Numbered from the stretch's first letter, positions 7,606 to 17,744 are shown. The stretch: 64,000 bases of DNA from Bacillus suaedaesalsae (GCF_016890225.1 NZ_JAFELM010000030.1:152162-216161); one strand, 5' to 3'. Notes: generated from the sequence alone by a model not told the origin. Program-made: numbers and translations.

Positions 7606-9462
7606 TTACTCTCTTCCGTATTCTAATACCATTTTTAACTCATCAACATATTCTCTTGATCCAGTCACAATGAGTCGGTCTCCAAATAGTAACTCTGTGT
7701 CTCCATGAGGCACGATAGTATCTTTCCCTCTGAATATACGAACAAAAATAACGTCTCCTGTGAACGGGAAATTACGTAATTCAATTCCATTATATAAACT
7801 GTTTTTCATATTGATTTGATATAACGCTGTTTCTTGGTTTGTTAGTATGTTCATGACACTTGGCGCTTCAATCAAGGCACGTAACAACGTTTGAGTTGAT
7901 GTTAGTACGGAGAACACTTCTACTTCATGTCCTTTCAACTCCTCATCCACATCAGGTGACTCAGCACGGGCGATAACACGCTCAACTCCATTTTCCTTAG
8001 CATGAATCGCGATTTCTTTATTTACCTCTTGGTCACCTGTCGTAACAACTAAAATGTCTACATTAAAGATGTCATGTTTCTTTAATTCCTCAAGTGAGTA
8101 GCTTTCTAATTCAACGATTGAAAAAATAGAATCTGATACTTGTTTTTCAATTTTGTCCTGTTTGACATGGAAAAGACTTGTTTCATATAAGTTTTTATTT
8201 AGCTCAAGTGTTGTAGGTAATGTATATTGATTTGCTCCGATAAATGCAACCTTCTTTTTCGGACCTTCAAATTCCTGGGTTGGGAACAACTTTTTAAACG
8301 CAATTGGTGTAATGATACTCGTAATGACTGCAACTAAAATTAACGCTCCAGACATTTTTGCATCTATAATACCGATACGTTCCCCAATCGTTGCAGCTGC
8401 AATGACTAATGATAGGGTGGAAGTTAGTAAAAACCCTGAGGCTAGAACAGTCTTCGTATCATACCAAAATCTCATTAAGTACACCGGGAAAATCTTCGAG
8501 ATAAAAAGAGCAATTAATAATAATGGAATTAAATAAATAACCTTTGGATCTTCAAATAATGACCATACATCTAGATTTACCCCTACCATTACGAAGAATA
8601 TCGGAATTAAAAACCCGTATCCAAATGAATCAAGCTTATGAACAAGGTCAGCATTCGGGGATAGTAAGGATACTAATACACCCGCTAAGAATGCTCCTAA
8701 AATATTTTCTGCTCCTACAGATTCAGATACACCAACTAATACGATAATAAGTGTAAACACTGCTCTCGTTCCAATTTGTATCGTTCCTTTTGACATTGTT
8801 TCCAGGAATGAACGGTTTCTGAAACGTTTTCCAAGAAAATAGAACGCTACACCTGCTGCGAATAAAATTAACAATAGCCACATGCTTCCTTGTCCTTCAC
8901 TATACAGTGAAACAAAGACAGCAAGTAAAATCATCGTTACTAAGTCAGCGATAACAGCAACAAGTAATATCGTTTGACCAACTGATCGTTTCATAAGGTT
9001 TGCTTCCTTAAGTGTAGGCACAACCACGCCAAGTGAGATCGTCGATATAATTAGCGTCATTAGGAAGGCATTTTCTATAAATCCTGTCCAAACAAATATA
9101 TAAGATAAAAGTAAAGAAAGGCCAAAAATCCCTATAAAAATGAGTGTAGAAAGTAGAAAGGCGTTTGGAGCATCCTTTCCATTTGATAACTTTTCTTTCT
9201 TTTTCTTTCCTGCAAATGCGGTAAAATCAATTTCTAACCCACTTAAAAACATTAAGAATATAAAGCCAAGTGTAGACAATGTTTCAATCCACATATCGGG
9301 TTCGATTAAATTAAAGCCTGATTTCCCTATAATAAGACCCATTAAAATCTCAGCAACGACGACTGGTAAGAAGTTTAGCCTAAATCGATGCATTAATAAT
9401 GGTGTCAGAAAAGCTACTAATACAACAATTAATAAAGAAGTAACTGATCCATGATGTTCCAT
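7606..9462 (-). CDS. CPA2-family monovalent cation:proton antiporter with TrkA-N/C domains (YjbQ-like)
   Basis: Membrane cation/H+ exchanger of 618 aa. The first about 385 residues form a Na_H_Exchanger domain with roughly 12 hydrophobic segments, starting SVTSLLIVVLVAFLTPLLM. A cytosolic regulatory part follows: a TrkA-N-like Rossmann domain (about 400-515, KVAFIGANQYTLP) and a TrkA-C domain (about 535-618, ending LLFGDRLIVTGSREYVDEL). This layout is typical of K+/H+ or Na+/H+ antiporters gated by nucleotides. The substrate cannot be read from the sequence. ATG 9462 follows AAAAGGGGGAAAATGA. The B. subtilis counterpart yjbQ sits next to prpE. Confidence 0.9.
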   Translation of the reverse strand: MEHHGSVTSLLIVVLVAFLTPLLMHRFRLNFLPVVVAEILMGLIIGKSGFNLIEPDMWIETLSTLGFIFLMFLSGLEIDFTAFAGKKKKEKLSNGKDAPNAFLLSTLIFIGIFGLSLLLSYIFVWTGFIENAFLMTLIISTISLGVVVPTLKEANLMKRSVGQTILLVAVIADLVTMILLAVFVSLYSEGQGSMWLLLILFAAGVAFYFLGKRFRNRSFLETMSKGTIQIGTRAVFTLIIVLVGVSESVGAENILGAFLAGVLVSLLSPNADLVHKLDSFGYGFLIPIFFVMVGVNLDVWSLFEDPKVIYLIPLLLIALFISKIFPVYLMRFWYDTKTVLASGFLLTSTLSLVIAAATIGERIGIIDAKMSGALILVAVITSIITPIAFKKLFPTQEFEGPKKKVAFIGANQYTLPTTLELNKNLYETSLFHVKQDKIEKQVSDSIFSIVELESYSLEELKKHDIFNVDILVVTTGDQEVNKEIAIHAKENGVERVIARAESPDVDEELKGHEVEVFSVLTSTQTLLRALIEAPSVMNILTNQETALYQINMKNSLYNGIELRNFPFTGDVIFVRIFRGKDTIVPHGDTELLFGDRLIVTGSREYVDELKMVLEYGRE

Positions 9463-9793
9463 TCATTTTCCCCCTTTTACAAAAGGTCCTAAAATACTTT
9501 TTTCTTAGACTTATTACTTTTATTCTTAAAACCTTCTGATAAGTACTTGTTCGTAAACTTGTTCATCCAAAATAAGATGAAGTACCCATTTATTACTAGC
9601 ATCCCACAAATGAGTAGAGATATCACGCAAAAACACTCTGATTGGATAATTAGTTGTTTTTTTGTCATAAAGTAATGAATGAAGACGAATTATGTATGTA
9701 CCCTATTTTTACTAAAAGTAAACCAAATTTGTATTCTAGCCAAAAATTAGTAAAATGAAGTTAGTGAAAATGAATGTAATGAAGGGATTTGTC
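9463..9793. other. 331-nt gap between divergent antiporter and RodA-like genes
   Basis: AT-rich promoter region for the two divergent genes. No convincing -35/-10 pair, operator or hairpin could be picked out by eye. A run of in-frame ATG codons (9755-9794) precedes the RodA-like start. Confidence 0.5.
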
Positions 9794-10966
9794 ATGAATA
9801 CTGAAAAAAACGCACAACAGCGTATTGATTATAGTTTATTGTTTATTTTATTTTTATTAGCTATTGCTAGTACAGTAGCAATTATAAGTGCTCAACCTAC
9901 TTTACCAGAAAAACTAAAGAATATTAACTTCGTAGCTCAACAGTGGCAATGGTATGTGGTTGGCTCTGTTGCAATAGCCGTTACGATGATTGTTGATTAT
10001 GATAGATTTAAGCAAGTTGCTTGGTACTTATACGGATTTGGCTTTTTGCTGTTAGTAGGATTAGAGATTAACTTTCCGAGCTCACTCGTCCAAACGATTA
10101 AAGGTGCGACAAGCTGGTACAAGCTGCCTGGTATCGGAAATTTTCAGCCATCCGAGCTAATGAAGATTTTCTTAATATTAGTTTTAAGTCAAATTATTGT
10201 GAACCATCGGGAAAAATATGTAGAAAGCTCTGTTAAATTAGATTTGTTTTTGCTAGGAAAATTATCGATAACGACTATTGCTCCTCTTCTGCTCTTAGTG
10301 AAACAACCTGATATGGGTATGTCGATGGTATTTATGTCGATCTTTGCTTCCATGTTAGTTGTATCTGGGATTCGCTGGAGAATATTAGTATCAATTACTG
10401 CTGCATTTTTATCGTTGGTTGCACTACTTGTATATACGTTTTTTGCGTTTCCTGTCTTTTTTAAAGAGCATCTATTAGATGACTATCAGTTGAACCGATT
10501 TTATGGTTGGCTAGCTCCCTATGAGCATTCCAATGCACAAGGGTTCCAGTTGATTAAATCTCTCCTAGCAATTGGCTCAGGTGAATTATCCGGAAAAGGA
10601 TATCTTCAAACAGAAGTATTTCTACCTGAATCACATACTGATTTTATTTTCGCCATTATTGCTGAGCAATTTGGGTTTATCGGTGCAAGTATTGTGATCG
10701 CATTATTTTTCTTATTAATATATCGAATGATTCACATCGCACTAGAATGTAACGATCCATATGGAAGCTACCTTTCTGCTGGAGTTATCGGGATGATTAC
10801 TTTCCAAGTGTTTCAAAATATCGGAATGACGATTGGGTTATTACCGATTACCGGCTTGCCTCTTCCTTTTATTAGTTATGGTGGTAGTTCCCTTGCGACG
10901 TATATGTTAGCGATAGGAATTATCTTGAATGTTCGATCTCGTACAAAGAAATATTTATTTGATTAG
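9794..10966 (+). CDS. FtsW/RodA/SpoVE-family peptidoglycan polymerase (RodA-like)
   Basis: SEDS-family membrane glycosyltransferase that polymerises lipid II with a partner class B PBP. 390 aa with about 10 membrane segments. Family landmarks are GATSWYKLPGIGNFQPSELM near residue 114 (WY.L....QPSE), the conserved Asp in LVKQPDMGM, ESHTDFIFAIIAEQFGFIG and GLPLPFISYGGSS. The length and the short cytosolic tail fit RodA (rod elongation) rather than FtsW. ATG 9794 was chosen because AAGGGATTTGTC precedes it; upstream in-frame ATGs lack a site. Bacilli often have several SEDS paralogues, so which one this is remains open. Confidence 0.88.
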   Translation: MNTEKNAQQRIDYSLLFILFLLAIASTVAIISAQPTLPEKLKNINFVAQQWQWYVVGSVAIAVTMIVDYDRFKQVAWYLYGFGFLLLVGLEINFPSSLVQTIKGATSWYKLPGIGNFQPSELMKIFLILVLSQIIVNHREKYVESSVKLDLFLLGKLSITTIAPLLLLVKQPDMGMSMVFMSIFASMLVVSGIRWRILVSITAAFLSLVALLVYTFFAFPVFFKEHLLDDYQLNRFYGWLAPYEHSNAQGFQLIKSLLAIGSGELSGKGYLQTEVFLPESHTDFIFAIIAEQFGFIGASIVIALFFLLIYRMIHIALECNDPYGSYLSAGVIGMITFQVFQNIGMTIGLLPITGLPLPFISYGGSSLATYMLAIGIILNVRSRTKKYLFD

Positions 10967-10990
10967 AAGCAGCTTACCGCTGCTTTTTTT
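10967..10990 (+). terminator. terminator of the RodA-like gene
   Basis: AAGCAGC (10967-10973), TTACC loop, GCTGCTT (10979-10985), then a run of T. Confidence 0.85.
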
Positions 10991-11042
10991 ATTTTGTAAT
11001 TGTTCATAATAGTAGGAGAGCAATTTGGGAAGGAGAATTTTC

Positions 11043-11783
11043 ATGCAAATCGATGTAATTGGAGACATTCACGGTTGTTATGAGGAGTTTGTCACATTAA
11101 CAAAAAAGCTTGGATATGAGTGGGACAATGATATCCCTATTCACCCCGCTGGACGTGTTCTAGCTTTTGTTGGAGATTTAACAGATCGAGGTCCGGAGTC
11201 TATTAAAGTAATCAATATAGTCCATAAGTTAGTAATGGAAGAAAAGAAGGGTTACTACTGCCCAGGCAACCATTGCAATAAGCTATACCGCTATTTTTTA
11301 GGACGAAAAGTTCAAACTACTCACGGATTAGAAACAACCGTTGCCGAATATCAGGCACTCAAGCCAAAGGAACGTAATCTTGTGAATAACCGTTTCACAA
11401 GGTTATATGAAAGTTCACCCTTATACTTGCAACTAGATGAAGGGAAACTCATCGTGGCTCACGCAGGAATACGTGAAGACTATATTGGCCGAACTGACAA
11501 AAAAGTTCAAACGTTTGTGTTATACGGTGATATTACCGGAGAAACCAACCCTGACGGTACGCCTGTCAGACGTGATTGGGCACAAAACTATACTGGCTCA
11601 CGATGGATTGTATATGGACATACACCAGTAAAGGAGCCCCGAATTATCGGAAACACCATCAACATCGACACAGGGTGCGTCTTTGGGGGCAAGCTAACAG
11701 CGTTTCGTTATCCAGAACTCGAAACTGTCTCCGTCCCTTCAACGATGCAATACGTTGAGGAGAAGTTTCGGTCGTTTAAATAA
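11043..11783 (+). CDS. prpE: PrpE-type bis(5'-nucleosyl)-tetraphosphatase / metallophosphatase
   Basis: Metal-dependent PPP-family phosphoesterase of 246 aa. The three metal motifs are visible: GDIHGC near residue 7, [10 protein letters not shown] near 41, and GNHCNKL near 73 (Asn-His), followed by VAHAGI and VYGHTP. B. subtilis PrpE is an asymmetrical Ap4A hydrolase and has also been linked to spore germination. ATG at 11043 follows GGAAGGAGAATTTTC. It forms a separate transcript ending at the hairpin 11782-11826. Confidence 0.9.
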   Translation: MQIDVIGDIHGCYEEFVTLTKKLGYEWDNDIPIHPAGRVLAFVGDLTDRGPESIKVINIVHKLVMEEKKGYYCPGNHCNKLYRYFLGRKVQTTHGLETTVAEYQALKPKERNLVNNRFTRLYESSPLYLQLDEGKLIVAHAGIREDYIGRTDKKVQTFVLYGDITGETNPDGTPVRRDWAQNYTGSRWIVYGHTPVKEPRIIGNTINIDTGCVFGGKLTAFRYPELETVSVPSTMQYVEEKFRSFK

Positions 11784-11826
11784 AGAAAAATCGGCACGGT
11801 GCCTAGCACCGTGTCGATTTTTCTTT
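11782..11826. terminator. long bidirectional terminator hairpin, REP-like
   Basis: 21-nt arms at 11782-11802 and 11806-11826 (core CGGCACGGTGC / GCACCGTGTCG, one G-U wobble) with a 3-nt CTA loop and flanking A/T runs. The stem is longer than usual and the core resembles dispersed GGTGCC...GGCACC hairpins of Bacilli. Confidence 0.8.
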
Positions 11827-11839
11827 ATTTTGGTTTATA

Positions 11840-12880
11840 TTAATTTATTTGTTTCTTGTCTTTGCTTCTAACTACAATTTTGTATGGATATGTTTTGACT
11901 ACATCTTTTAGTTCATCTGATTTAAGGAATTCTTCTACTGTTTGCTCTACCTTTGCTGCACGTTCTTTTGCATCTTTGTCTGTACTTTTTATAGATGTTT
12001 TCAGGATGATTTGTAACGGTGATGGATGGAACGAATAGGCAAAGCCTGTAACCTCATATTCTTTTTTACCCATCATGCCATCAATGATTACAGGGAACAC
12101 ATCTGCACCCCATTTATTCTCAATTTCCTATTGCTCCAAATCAATTGTCACGACATCAATGGAATACTTCCCAATCTCTTTCCCTTCTAACGTTTGATGG
12201 AAGGTATTTTTTAATTCTTCAATTCTCTTTTCTGTTTTAGGGATATCTATTTGAAAATTAACAGTTTTATCGGTGGGTGATGAATAACCGTATCCATAGG
12301 TTAAAATATTGTAGTTATTCTCTTTTAGTTTTGTGACTGCTGTTTGTATGTTTTGCTCAATAAGCTTTTCTTTTTCTGTCATTTCTCTTGGTTTATGATC
12401 ATATTGCACGGGTTCTGTTACTATAACTGTATATGCATCATACCCTCTAGCTTTTAGTTGGCTGTAAACAATTTTTTCTACATCCTTCTGTATGGCTTCA
12501 TTTACATCCTTCACATGAATGTCAATTTCCTTCTTTCCATTAATTCCAATACCGATTCCATCAACTTGATAACCCTTGTCTGATAGTTCATCCCATATAA
12601 CCTCATTTAGTGGCTTCAGATGTAGAATCTGATTTAAATATGGAATTTTTGCCGCAACCTCTGCCATGGTTGGTGAAACAAAGATTGAACCGAATAATAA
12701 ACCGAAGGCTACTGCAGCAGCTCCAGCACAATAGATTACTTTCATTCTTTTATGATTCTTTTGATTGAAATTCTCGTTTGCAATTCTTTGATGCACTTCC
12801 TTTTTAATTCGTGTCGTAATATCTGAATGATAATAGTCCTCGCTGTATGACTTCTTTGCTTTCTTTAACTCGTTATCCAT
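11840..12880 (-). pseudogene. DUF4030-like anti-sigma/regulatory protein interrupted by an in-frame TAG
   Basis: Frame from ATG 12880 to TAG 12130-12128 encodes 250 aa: a cytosolic N-terminus, one transmembrane segment (about residues 47-67, VIYCAGAAAVAFGLLFGSIF), then an external part. Directly after the TAG, in the same frame, translation continues EIENKWGADVFPVIIDGMMG ... to TAA at 11840, about 95 more residues whose sequence (GKKEYEVTGFAYSFHPSPLQ) looks like the natural C-terminal domain. So a single nonsense codon splits a protein of about 346 aa. ATG overlaps the sigma-factor stop (TAATG), so the two genes are coupled. Role as cognate anti-sigma factor is inferred from position. Whether the short product works is unknown. 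Confidence 0.7.
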
Positions 12881-13447
12881 TAAAACGCCTCCTTTTCATT
12901 TTTAAGCATCTCAGAAAGTGCAAGCTTCCCTCTTTTTAATCGAGTTTTAACAGTGTTTGAATTCACCCCTAGTGCTTCACTAATCTCCGTAATTTTTAAA
13001 TCATGGAAGTAATGAAGAATAATCACTTCTCGATATTTTGGTTTTAGAGAGAGAACTTTTTGTAGTAACTGATTGTTCTCAGATCTTTCTACATATGTAT
13101 CTTCTAAAGTTTCACTTCTTATCAAATGTTCTAATGCTTCTTTTTGAAAATACAAGATTTTATATTTTTTTCTGCGGACAAAATCCTTTGCAGTATTGAC
13201 AGCGATACGGTAGATCCAAGATTTTATTTCAGCATCACCGCGAAACTTATCTAGATGACGGTAGCATTTAATAAACACTTCTTGCGCGATATCCTCAGCC
13301 AGACCTTTATCTTTCACAAATGAATATGCTAATAAATACACCTTTTCAGCATATAACGTCATTAGATCATCTAGTATTTGGTCCTTATCATTTTCACCTA
13401 AACTAGCCTCACGTTTGTCATGAAGTAAGTGTACCCTTTTGTATCAT
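12880..13447 (-). pseudogene. ECF-type sigma-70 factor, probably frameshifted near its start
   Basis: Open frame 13362-12880 (160 aa) holds sigma region 2 (LAYSFVKDKGLAEDIAQEVF, WIYRIAVNTAKDFVRRKK) and region 4 (SLKPKYREVIILHYFHDLKI, VNSNTVKTRLKRGKLAL). The ATG at 13362 has no ribosome-binding site, and homologous-looking residues (GENDKDQILDDL) continue upstream in frame with no start codon. The expected start, ATG 13447 behind GGGAGGTAGCAAC, is in another frame, 85 nt away (28 codons plus 1 nt). The frames meet near the CAAAAGGG tract (about 13434-13441), so a 1-nt indel there is likely. If real, the factor is inactive or weakly made; if a sequencing error, the gene is 13447-12880. Confidence 0.65.
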
Positions 13448-13546
13448 GTTGCTACCTCCCTTCCTTGCTTTCTACCCTTTAGACCAATTGACTTTTATAT
13501 TGGTTTCATTTTACATAAAAAACTAGCAATGATTAATCATTGCTAG

Positions 13547-14431
13547 TTAAAGTAAAGAATTCATATCGAGAGGTAACGGAATCTCAAAATACATATGTTC
13601 TTTTGTTATAGGATGAACAAACGACAATTCAGTACTATGTAGTGCTTGACGATTCATGAGTTTACGTGAGCCGCCGTACAAATCATCACCTATTAAGGGA
13701 TGTCCCAAGTACGCCATATGTACACGAATTTGATGCGTTCTCCCAGTCTCTAGTTTTAAGGATACGTGTGATAAGTCTTTATATCTTCCGAACACATCAA
13801 AGTGAGTGATCGCAACTTGTCCATCATCTCTTACTTCTCGTTCAATAATACTGTCATCTTTTCTCCCAATTGGTGCATGAATGGTTTTATGATCTTCTTC
13901 AACAATTCCGTGCACAAAAGCTTCATATCTTCGTTTGATTCCACTTACCTTTTGCACTTTTGAAAATAAATGATGAGTATATCGATGCTTCGCAACAATC
14001 AAAAGTCCAGACGTATCACGATCCAGCCTATTTACGATATGAACTGTACTTGAAATATTGTTTTTTTCGTAATAGTAGAGAATTGCATTTGCAAGCGAAC
14101 CAGTTGGGTGCTCACGAGAAGGAATAACAGACATAAATGGTGGTTTATTAATTACAAGAATATAATCATCTTCATATATAATACATAATTGAATATTTTC
14201 TGGCAGCAGATCACCGCTTCGTTTTTCAGGAGGGAAATGGACCTTTAGTACGTCCCCCTCCTTCAAAACATATCGGACTGTTACAGGGACATCATTGACA
14301 AGTATATTTCCCCCACCAAATTTTATATCTGTTAATGCTACTTTTGAAATCTCTTGTCGTTTCAAAAATTCCCTAACTACTATTCCAGAAGCATCATTCA
14401 TTATTTGCCATTGTAGTGTAAATACGTTCAC
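13547..14431 (-). CDS. RluD-family 23S rRNA-type pseudouridine synthase (YjbO-like)
   Basis: Converts uridine to pseudouridine in RNA; family members modify 23S rRNA, but the exact site is not predictable here. 294 aa: an S4-like N-terminal segment (about 13-70, with ILVNDVPVTVRYVLKEGD) and a catalytic domain with Asp in HIVNRLDRDTSGLLIVAK near residue 138, plus ETGRTHQIRVHM and GHPLIGDDLYGG. Starts GTG 14431 with AAGGAG 13 nt upstream, a rather long spacing, so the true start may differ. It follows the NAD kinase gene by 20 nt as in B. subtilis (yjbN-yjbO). Confidence 0.92.
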   Translation of the reverse strand: MNVFTLQWQIMNDASGIVVREFLKRQEISKVALTDIKFGGGNILVNDVPVTVRYVLKEGDVLKVHFPPEKRSGDLLPENIQLCIIYEDDYILVINKPPFMSVIPSREHPTGSLANAILYYYEKNNISSTVHIVNRLDRDTSGLLIVAKHRYTHHLFSKVQKVSGIKRRYEAFVHGIVEEDHKTIHAPIGRKDDSIIEREVRDDGQVAITHFDVFGRYKDLSHVSLKLETGRTHQIRVHMAYLGHPLIGDDLYGGSRKLMNRQALHSTELSFVHPITKEHMYFEIPLPLDMNSLL

Positions 14432-14451
14432 GTTCGATTGAATGCTCCTTC

Positions 14452-15249
14452 TTATTTGTCACCAACAAACGAATCACGAACTCTCTTCCAAAATGGGAAT
14501 GTTCGAAAGCGAGCAAATTTTACTTTTTCATTCGCAACACGATATTGAATGGATTTTACATCCTTATGTAAAAGTGTTAAGTGATCAATTGTAATTTGGA
14601 AATCCACATCGTTAATTGGTCTCAACATACACGTATGGTGTTTTGGTAAAACAAGTGGAGAACCGACCGTACGGAATACACGATTGTTTATGGATGCCAT
14701 TTCTGCAATTTGAATGGCTTCAATCGATGGATGGAGTATCGCGCCGCCTAATGCTTTGTTGTATGCTGTACTTCCAGTTGGAGTCGAGACACATAAGCCA
14801 TCTCCACGGAACGTCTCAAAATGCTGGCCGCGAATTTCCACATCCATCACGAGTGAACCCTCAACTGCTTTCACAGTACATTCATTTAAAGCTAAATACC
14901 TCGCTTCTTTTCCGCCATTTAAATGTCGTACAATGACTTCTAGTAGTGGATATTCAACGGTTTGATACGGTGTTTTCGCAATTGCAATCACAAGCTTTTC
15001 TACCTCTTCTGGAACCCAGTCTGCATAAAAACCTAAATGACCTGTGTGAACACCGACGAAAGCTGTTTTATCTAAGCGCTTACTATATCGATGAAAAGCA
15101 TATAAAAGAGTACCATCTCCACCTACTGAAATGACAATATCGGGTTGGTCTTCATCATAAATCAAATCAAAATCTTGAAGATACGTTCTCATTTTCAACA
15201 TAAGCGTATTGGATATATTGTCACCTTTACTCGTTATAGCAAACCTCAT
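14452..15249 (-). CDS. nadK: ATP/polyphosphate-NAD kinase (NadF/PpnK, YjbN)
   Basis: Phosphorylates NAD to NADP. 265 aa. The signature [11 protein letters not shown] (near residue 43) holds the catalytic Asp; the NECTVKA and [18 protein letters not shown] blocks (near 120 and 153) bind NAD. Gene order relQ-nadK-rluD-like matches B. subtilis yjbM-yjbN-yjbO, and the 20-28 nt gaps imply one leftward operon. Starts ATG 15249 after GGAGGGACCGTTAC. Confidence 0.95.
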   Translation of the reverse strand: MRFAITSKGDNISNTLMLKMRTYLQDFDLIYDEDQPDIVISVGGDGTLLYAFHRYSKRLDKTAFVGVHTGHLGFYADWVPEEVEKLVIAIAKTPYQTVEYPLLEVIVRHLNGGKEARYLALNECTVKAVEGSLVMDVEIRGQHFETFRGDGLCVSTPTGSTAYNKALGGAILHPSIEAIQIAEMASINNRVFRTVGSPLVLPKHHTCMLRPINDVDFQITIDHLTLLHKDVKSIQYRVANEKVKFARFRTFPFWKRVRDSFVGDK

Positions 15250-15276
15250 GTAACGGTCCCTCCTCTTTTTTATGCA

Positions 15277-15894
15277 TTATTTTTTCCTCGAAAATATCGC
15301 TTGTGCCTCTTGTATTTCATCACGTATTAAGGACATTTCCTCATCTAATCGGAAAGCTGCCTCTGCTGCCCTTTTTAAACGCTCTTGAATATTGGTTGGA
15401 ATTTGTCCTGAGTATTTATAATTTAATGAATGCTCAATCGTTGCCCAAAAGTTCATGGATAATGTTCGAATTTGTATCTCTACTAATATGTTTTTCTCAC
15501 CTTGAAGTGTTTCAACAGGATAACGAATGACACAATGGTACGATCGGTATCCACTGTCTTTGTTTTGGGAAATGTAATCACGTTCTTCAATAATTTCAAA
15601 ATCTTTTCTCTCTCGTAACAGCTCAACTACTGATTTAATATCTTCAACAAACTGACACATCATGCGGACTCCAGCAATATCTTGCATTTCTTCCCCAATT
15701 TTGTCTAAGTCAATTTGCTTGCGAATTGCTTTATCTAAAATGCTCGGAATTGGCTTTACTCTACCTGTTACAAATTCAATCGGTGAATGTAAGGAATTTT
15801 TTTCATATTGTGTTCGGATTCCTTTAAATTTAATTTTCAATTCATCGATTGCTTGCTTATATGGAGCTAAAAACACATCCCAGTTTTCTATCAT
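15277..15894 (-). CDS. relQ: small alarmone synthetase RelQ/SAS1 (YjbM)
   Basis: Makes (p)ppGpp from ATP plus GDP/GTP; tetrameric single-domain RelA/SpoT synthetase lacking a hydrolase domain. 205 aa. Key motifs are GRVKPIPSILDKAIRK near residue 44, IAGVRMMCQFVEDI near 73, SGYRSYHCVIRYP near 113 and EIQIRTLSMNFWATIEHSLN near 138. It heads the relQ-nadK-rluD-like transcript, so alarmone, NADP and rRNA-modification genes are coexpressed. Corresponds to B. subtilis sasB (yjbM), activated by pppGpp. Confidence 0.95.
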   Translation of the reverse strand: MIENWDVFLAPYKQAIDELKIKFKGIRTQYEKNSLHSPIEFVTGRVKPIPSILDKAIRKQIDLDKIGEEMQDIAGVRMMCQFVEDIKSVVELLRERKDFEIIEERDYISQNKDSGYRSYHCVIRYPVETLQGEKNILVEIQIRTLSMNFWATIEHSLNYKYSGQIPTNIQERLKRAAEAAFRLDEEMSLIRDEIQEAQAIFSRKK

Positions 15895-15931
15895 CTACTT
15901 ACACCACCAGTTAATTAACTTACTCGCCAGT

Positions 15932-16306
15932 CTATTTAACGAATTGAGCTTCTACTTCCTCAACCATTTGATCTCCATAGTTTGCATTTCCTTCAATATT
16001 ACTGATTACATATTGAAGTTCTTCAACGATATGTTCTAACACAATTTCTCTATTATTGAGGAACAGAGTAACCGTTGCTTGTTCTGCAAGTACTTTTTTC
16101 AAATCAGCCCAATGCTCTTTTGGCAATGGTAAGTAAACATATTCTGCTGGAGTTTCTAATATGTAAATAAATGCGAATTGATTGGAATCAACTAATACTT
16201 TTCCTGCAGGTGATAGCTGCTCTGCATCCATTTCTGTATCATTACTTTTTATGTAAAGTCCCTCGTTTTTCCAAGTAACTTCTTGTATAGATAGTTTTTG
16301 ACTCAT
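15932..16306 (-). CDS. yjbL: YjbL-type conserved protein (UPF0738)
   Basis: 124 aa, soluble, acidic, with no recognised catalytic motif. Position between relQ (yjbM) and the CYTH protein (yjbK), length and the sequence LSPAGKVLVDSNQFAFIYIL match the UPF0738 family of Bacilli. Function unknown. ATG 16306 is preceded by AAGAAGGGAGTAAAAG. Confidence 0.82.
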   Translation of the reverse strand: MSQKLSIQEVTWKNEGLYIKSNDTEMDAEQLSPAGKVLVDSNQFAFIYILETPAEYVYLPLPKEHWADLKKVLAEQATVTLFLNNREIVLEHIVEELQYVISNIEGNANYGDQMVEEVEAQFVK

Positions 16307-16474
16307 TCTTTTACTCCCTTCTTAAACGAAACCAAACTGACTTTTTGAAGTGAAAATTGCTTTAATTTATTTTACCATATAAATACTAACACTATAATAA
16401 TTCAGGTTATAGTATAATAGGAATCGTAGATTTTAGGAAGAATGGACTTCTATCCGAGAGAGGAGATAAAACAA

Positions 16475-17065
16475 ATGAATCAAGAAATTGAAATTGAATT
16501 TAAAAATTTACTCTCAAAGGATGAATACCAAACTTTGCTGACAGAGTACTCCATAAAAAGAGACGATATTGTCTTACAACAAAATCACTATTTTGATACG
16601 ATGAGCTTTGCTCTTAAAGATAACGGTGCTGCACTTCGTATTCGATATAAAAAAATGACTTATACTTTAACATTAAAACAGCCTTTGCCAGAAGGATTAC
16701 TTGAAACACATCAGACGCTAACTGATCGCGAAGCAGCTGATATGTTAAATGGTGGCCCCCTTGTAAAAGGCGACATTTATAAAATAATAAAGAATTTAAA
16801 TATAAATCCAAGTGAAATTCGTTATTTAGGGACGCTTGAGACAAACAGAGTCGAACTTCCTTATGAAAATGGAATTCTTGTGTTTGATCATAGTTCTTAC
16901 TTGAATGTAGAAGATTATGAGCTTGAGTATGAAGCCAAGGACTACAACGAAGGTAAGATACAGTTTGAAAAGTTTTTAACGAAGCATGACATTCCTACTC
17001 GTCAAACTGACAATAAAATCAAGCGCTTCTTCAATGAAAAAAAGAGACAACTGGAGGGATCATAA
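16475..17065 (+). CDS. yjbK: CYTH-domain protein (YjbK-like, inorganic triphosphatase fold)
   Basis: 196 aa. The CYTH signature ExExK is at the very N-terminus (EIEIEFK), followed by alternating charged strands ([47 protein letters not shown]) that form the triphosphate tunnel. Family members act on inorganic triphosphate, thiamine triphosphate or adenylate-cyclase substrates; the substrate here is unknown. ATG 16475 is chosen because GAGAGGAGATAAAACA precedes it; an upstream in-frame ATG at 16442 lacks a site. Two nt separate it from yjbJ. Confidence 0.9.
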   Translation: MNQEIEIEFKNLLSKDEYQTLLTEYSIKRDDIVLQQNHYFDTMSFALKDNGAALRIRYKKMTYTLTLKQPLPEGLLETHQTLTDREAADMLNGGPLVKGDIYKIIKNLNINPSEIRYLGTLETNRVELPYENGILVFDHSSYLNVEDYELEYEAKDYNEGKIQFEKFLTKHDIPTRQTDNKIKRFFNEKKRQLEGS

Positions 17066-17066
17066 C

Positions 17067-17699
17067 TTGAATATTAACCAAATGAAAATGATGTTAGAAA
17101 TCCAAGCTTTACGTGGTTTTTCTGGACAAGGTGTAGAACAAACTTCAAATTCAGATAATATGTTTCAAAATATGTTAACAGAATTCTTATCAAATGGATT
17201 AGATTCAACGAAAGATTTACTTTCTAGCTTACCTCAGGCTGCCGAAAGTATTACATCTAGCATGCCTAGTTTAAACCTAAATAAAATCAAATCATCCTTA
17301 CCTCCTATTGAATTAGGAAGTATCGATAGTATGATCCAGCAAGCTGCTGACAAATTCGGGGTAGATTCAAAATTAATAAAAGCAGTGATTAAGAACGAAT
17401 CGAATTTTAATCCTAATGCAGTGAGTCACGCAGGTGCTAGCGGACTGATGCAGCTAATGCCTTCTACAGCTAGAGGCTTAGGTGTTGCGAATATATTTGA
17501 TCCTGCTCAAAACATTGAAGGCGGAACAAAATACTTACGCCAAATGCTGGACAAATACGACGGAAACATTAAACTCGCACTTGCAGCCTACAACGCAGGT
17601 CCTGGTAACGTAGACAAACACGGAGGAATCCCTCCATTCAAAGAAACACAAAACTACGTAAAGAAAGTTACAAACACATACAGCCAGTTAAATGCTTAA
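17067..17699 (+). CDS. yjbJ: SLT-family lytic transglycosylase (YjbJ-like)
   Basis: Cleaves the MurNAc-GlcNAc bond with formation of anhydro-MurNAc. 210 aa. The first about 85 residues are low-complexity and Ser/Leu-rich without a signal peptide. The SLT domain (about 90-205) has the catalytic Glu in [16 protein letters not shown], then [30 protein letters not shown] and [15 protein letters not shown] at 17067 is the start: CTGGAGGGATCATAAC precedes it and it lies one nt after the yjbK stop codon, so coupling is likely. Lack of a standard signal peptide is also a feature of B. subtilis YjbJ (CwlQ-like). Confidence 0.9.
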   Translation: MNINQMKMMLEIQALRGFSGQGVEQTSNSDNMFQNMLTEFLSNGLDSTKDLLSSLPQAAESITSSMPSLNLNKIKSSLPPIELGSIDSMIQQAADKFGVDSKLIKAVIKNESNFNPNAVSHAGASGLMQLMPSTARGLGVANIFDPAQNIEGGTKYLRQMLDKYDGNIKLALAAYNAGPGNVDKHGGIPPFKETQNYVKKVTNTYSQLNA

Positions 17700-17706
17700 C
17701 TCACTA

Positions 17707-17744
17707 AAAATCACCTAATTAAAACTTAATTAGGTGATTTTCCT
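17707..17744 (+). terminator. terminator of yjbK-yjbJ
   Basis: AAATCACCTAATTAA and TTAATTAGGTGATTT form a perfect stem with a 3-nt loop, followed by TCCTTTT. Confidence 0.8.

Noticed and set aside
7466..7708. 80-codon plus-strand frame overlapping the antiporter 3' end
   Set aside because: No ribosome-binding site; it overlaps a well-supported gene on the other strand and the FapR region.
11840..12100. Independent 86-residue gene beginning at GTG 12100
   Set aside because: It continues the frame of the upstream DUF4030-like gene directly after the TAG and has no ribosome-binding site of its own.
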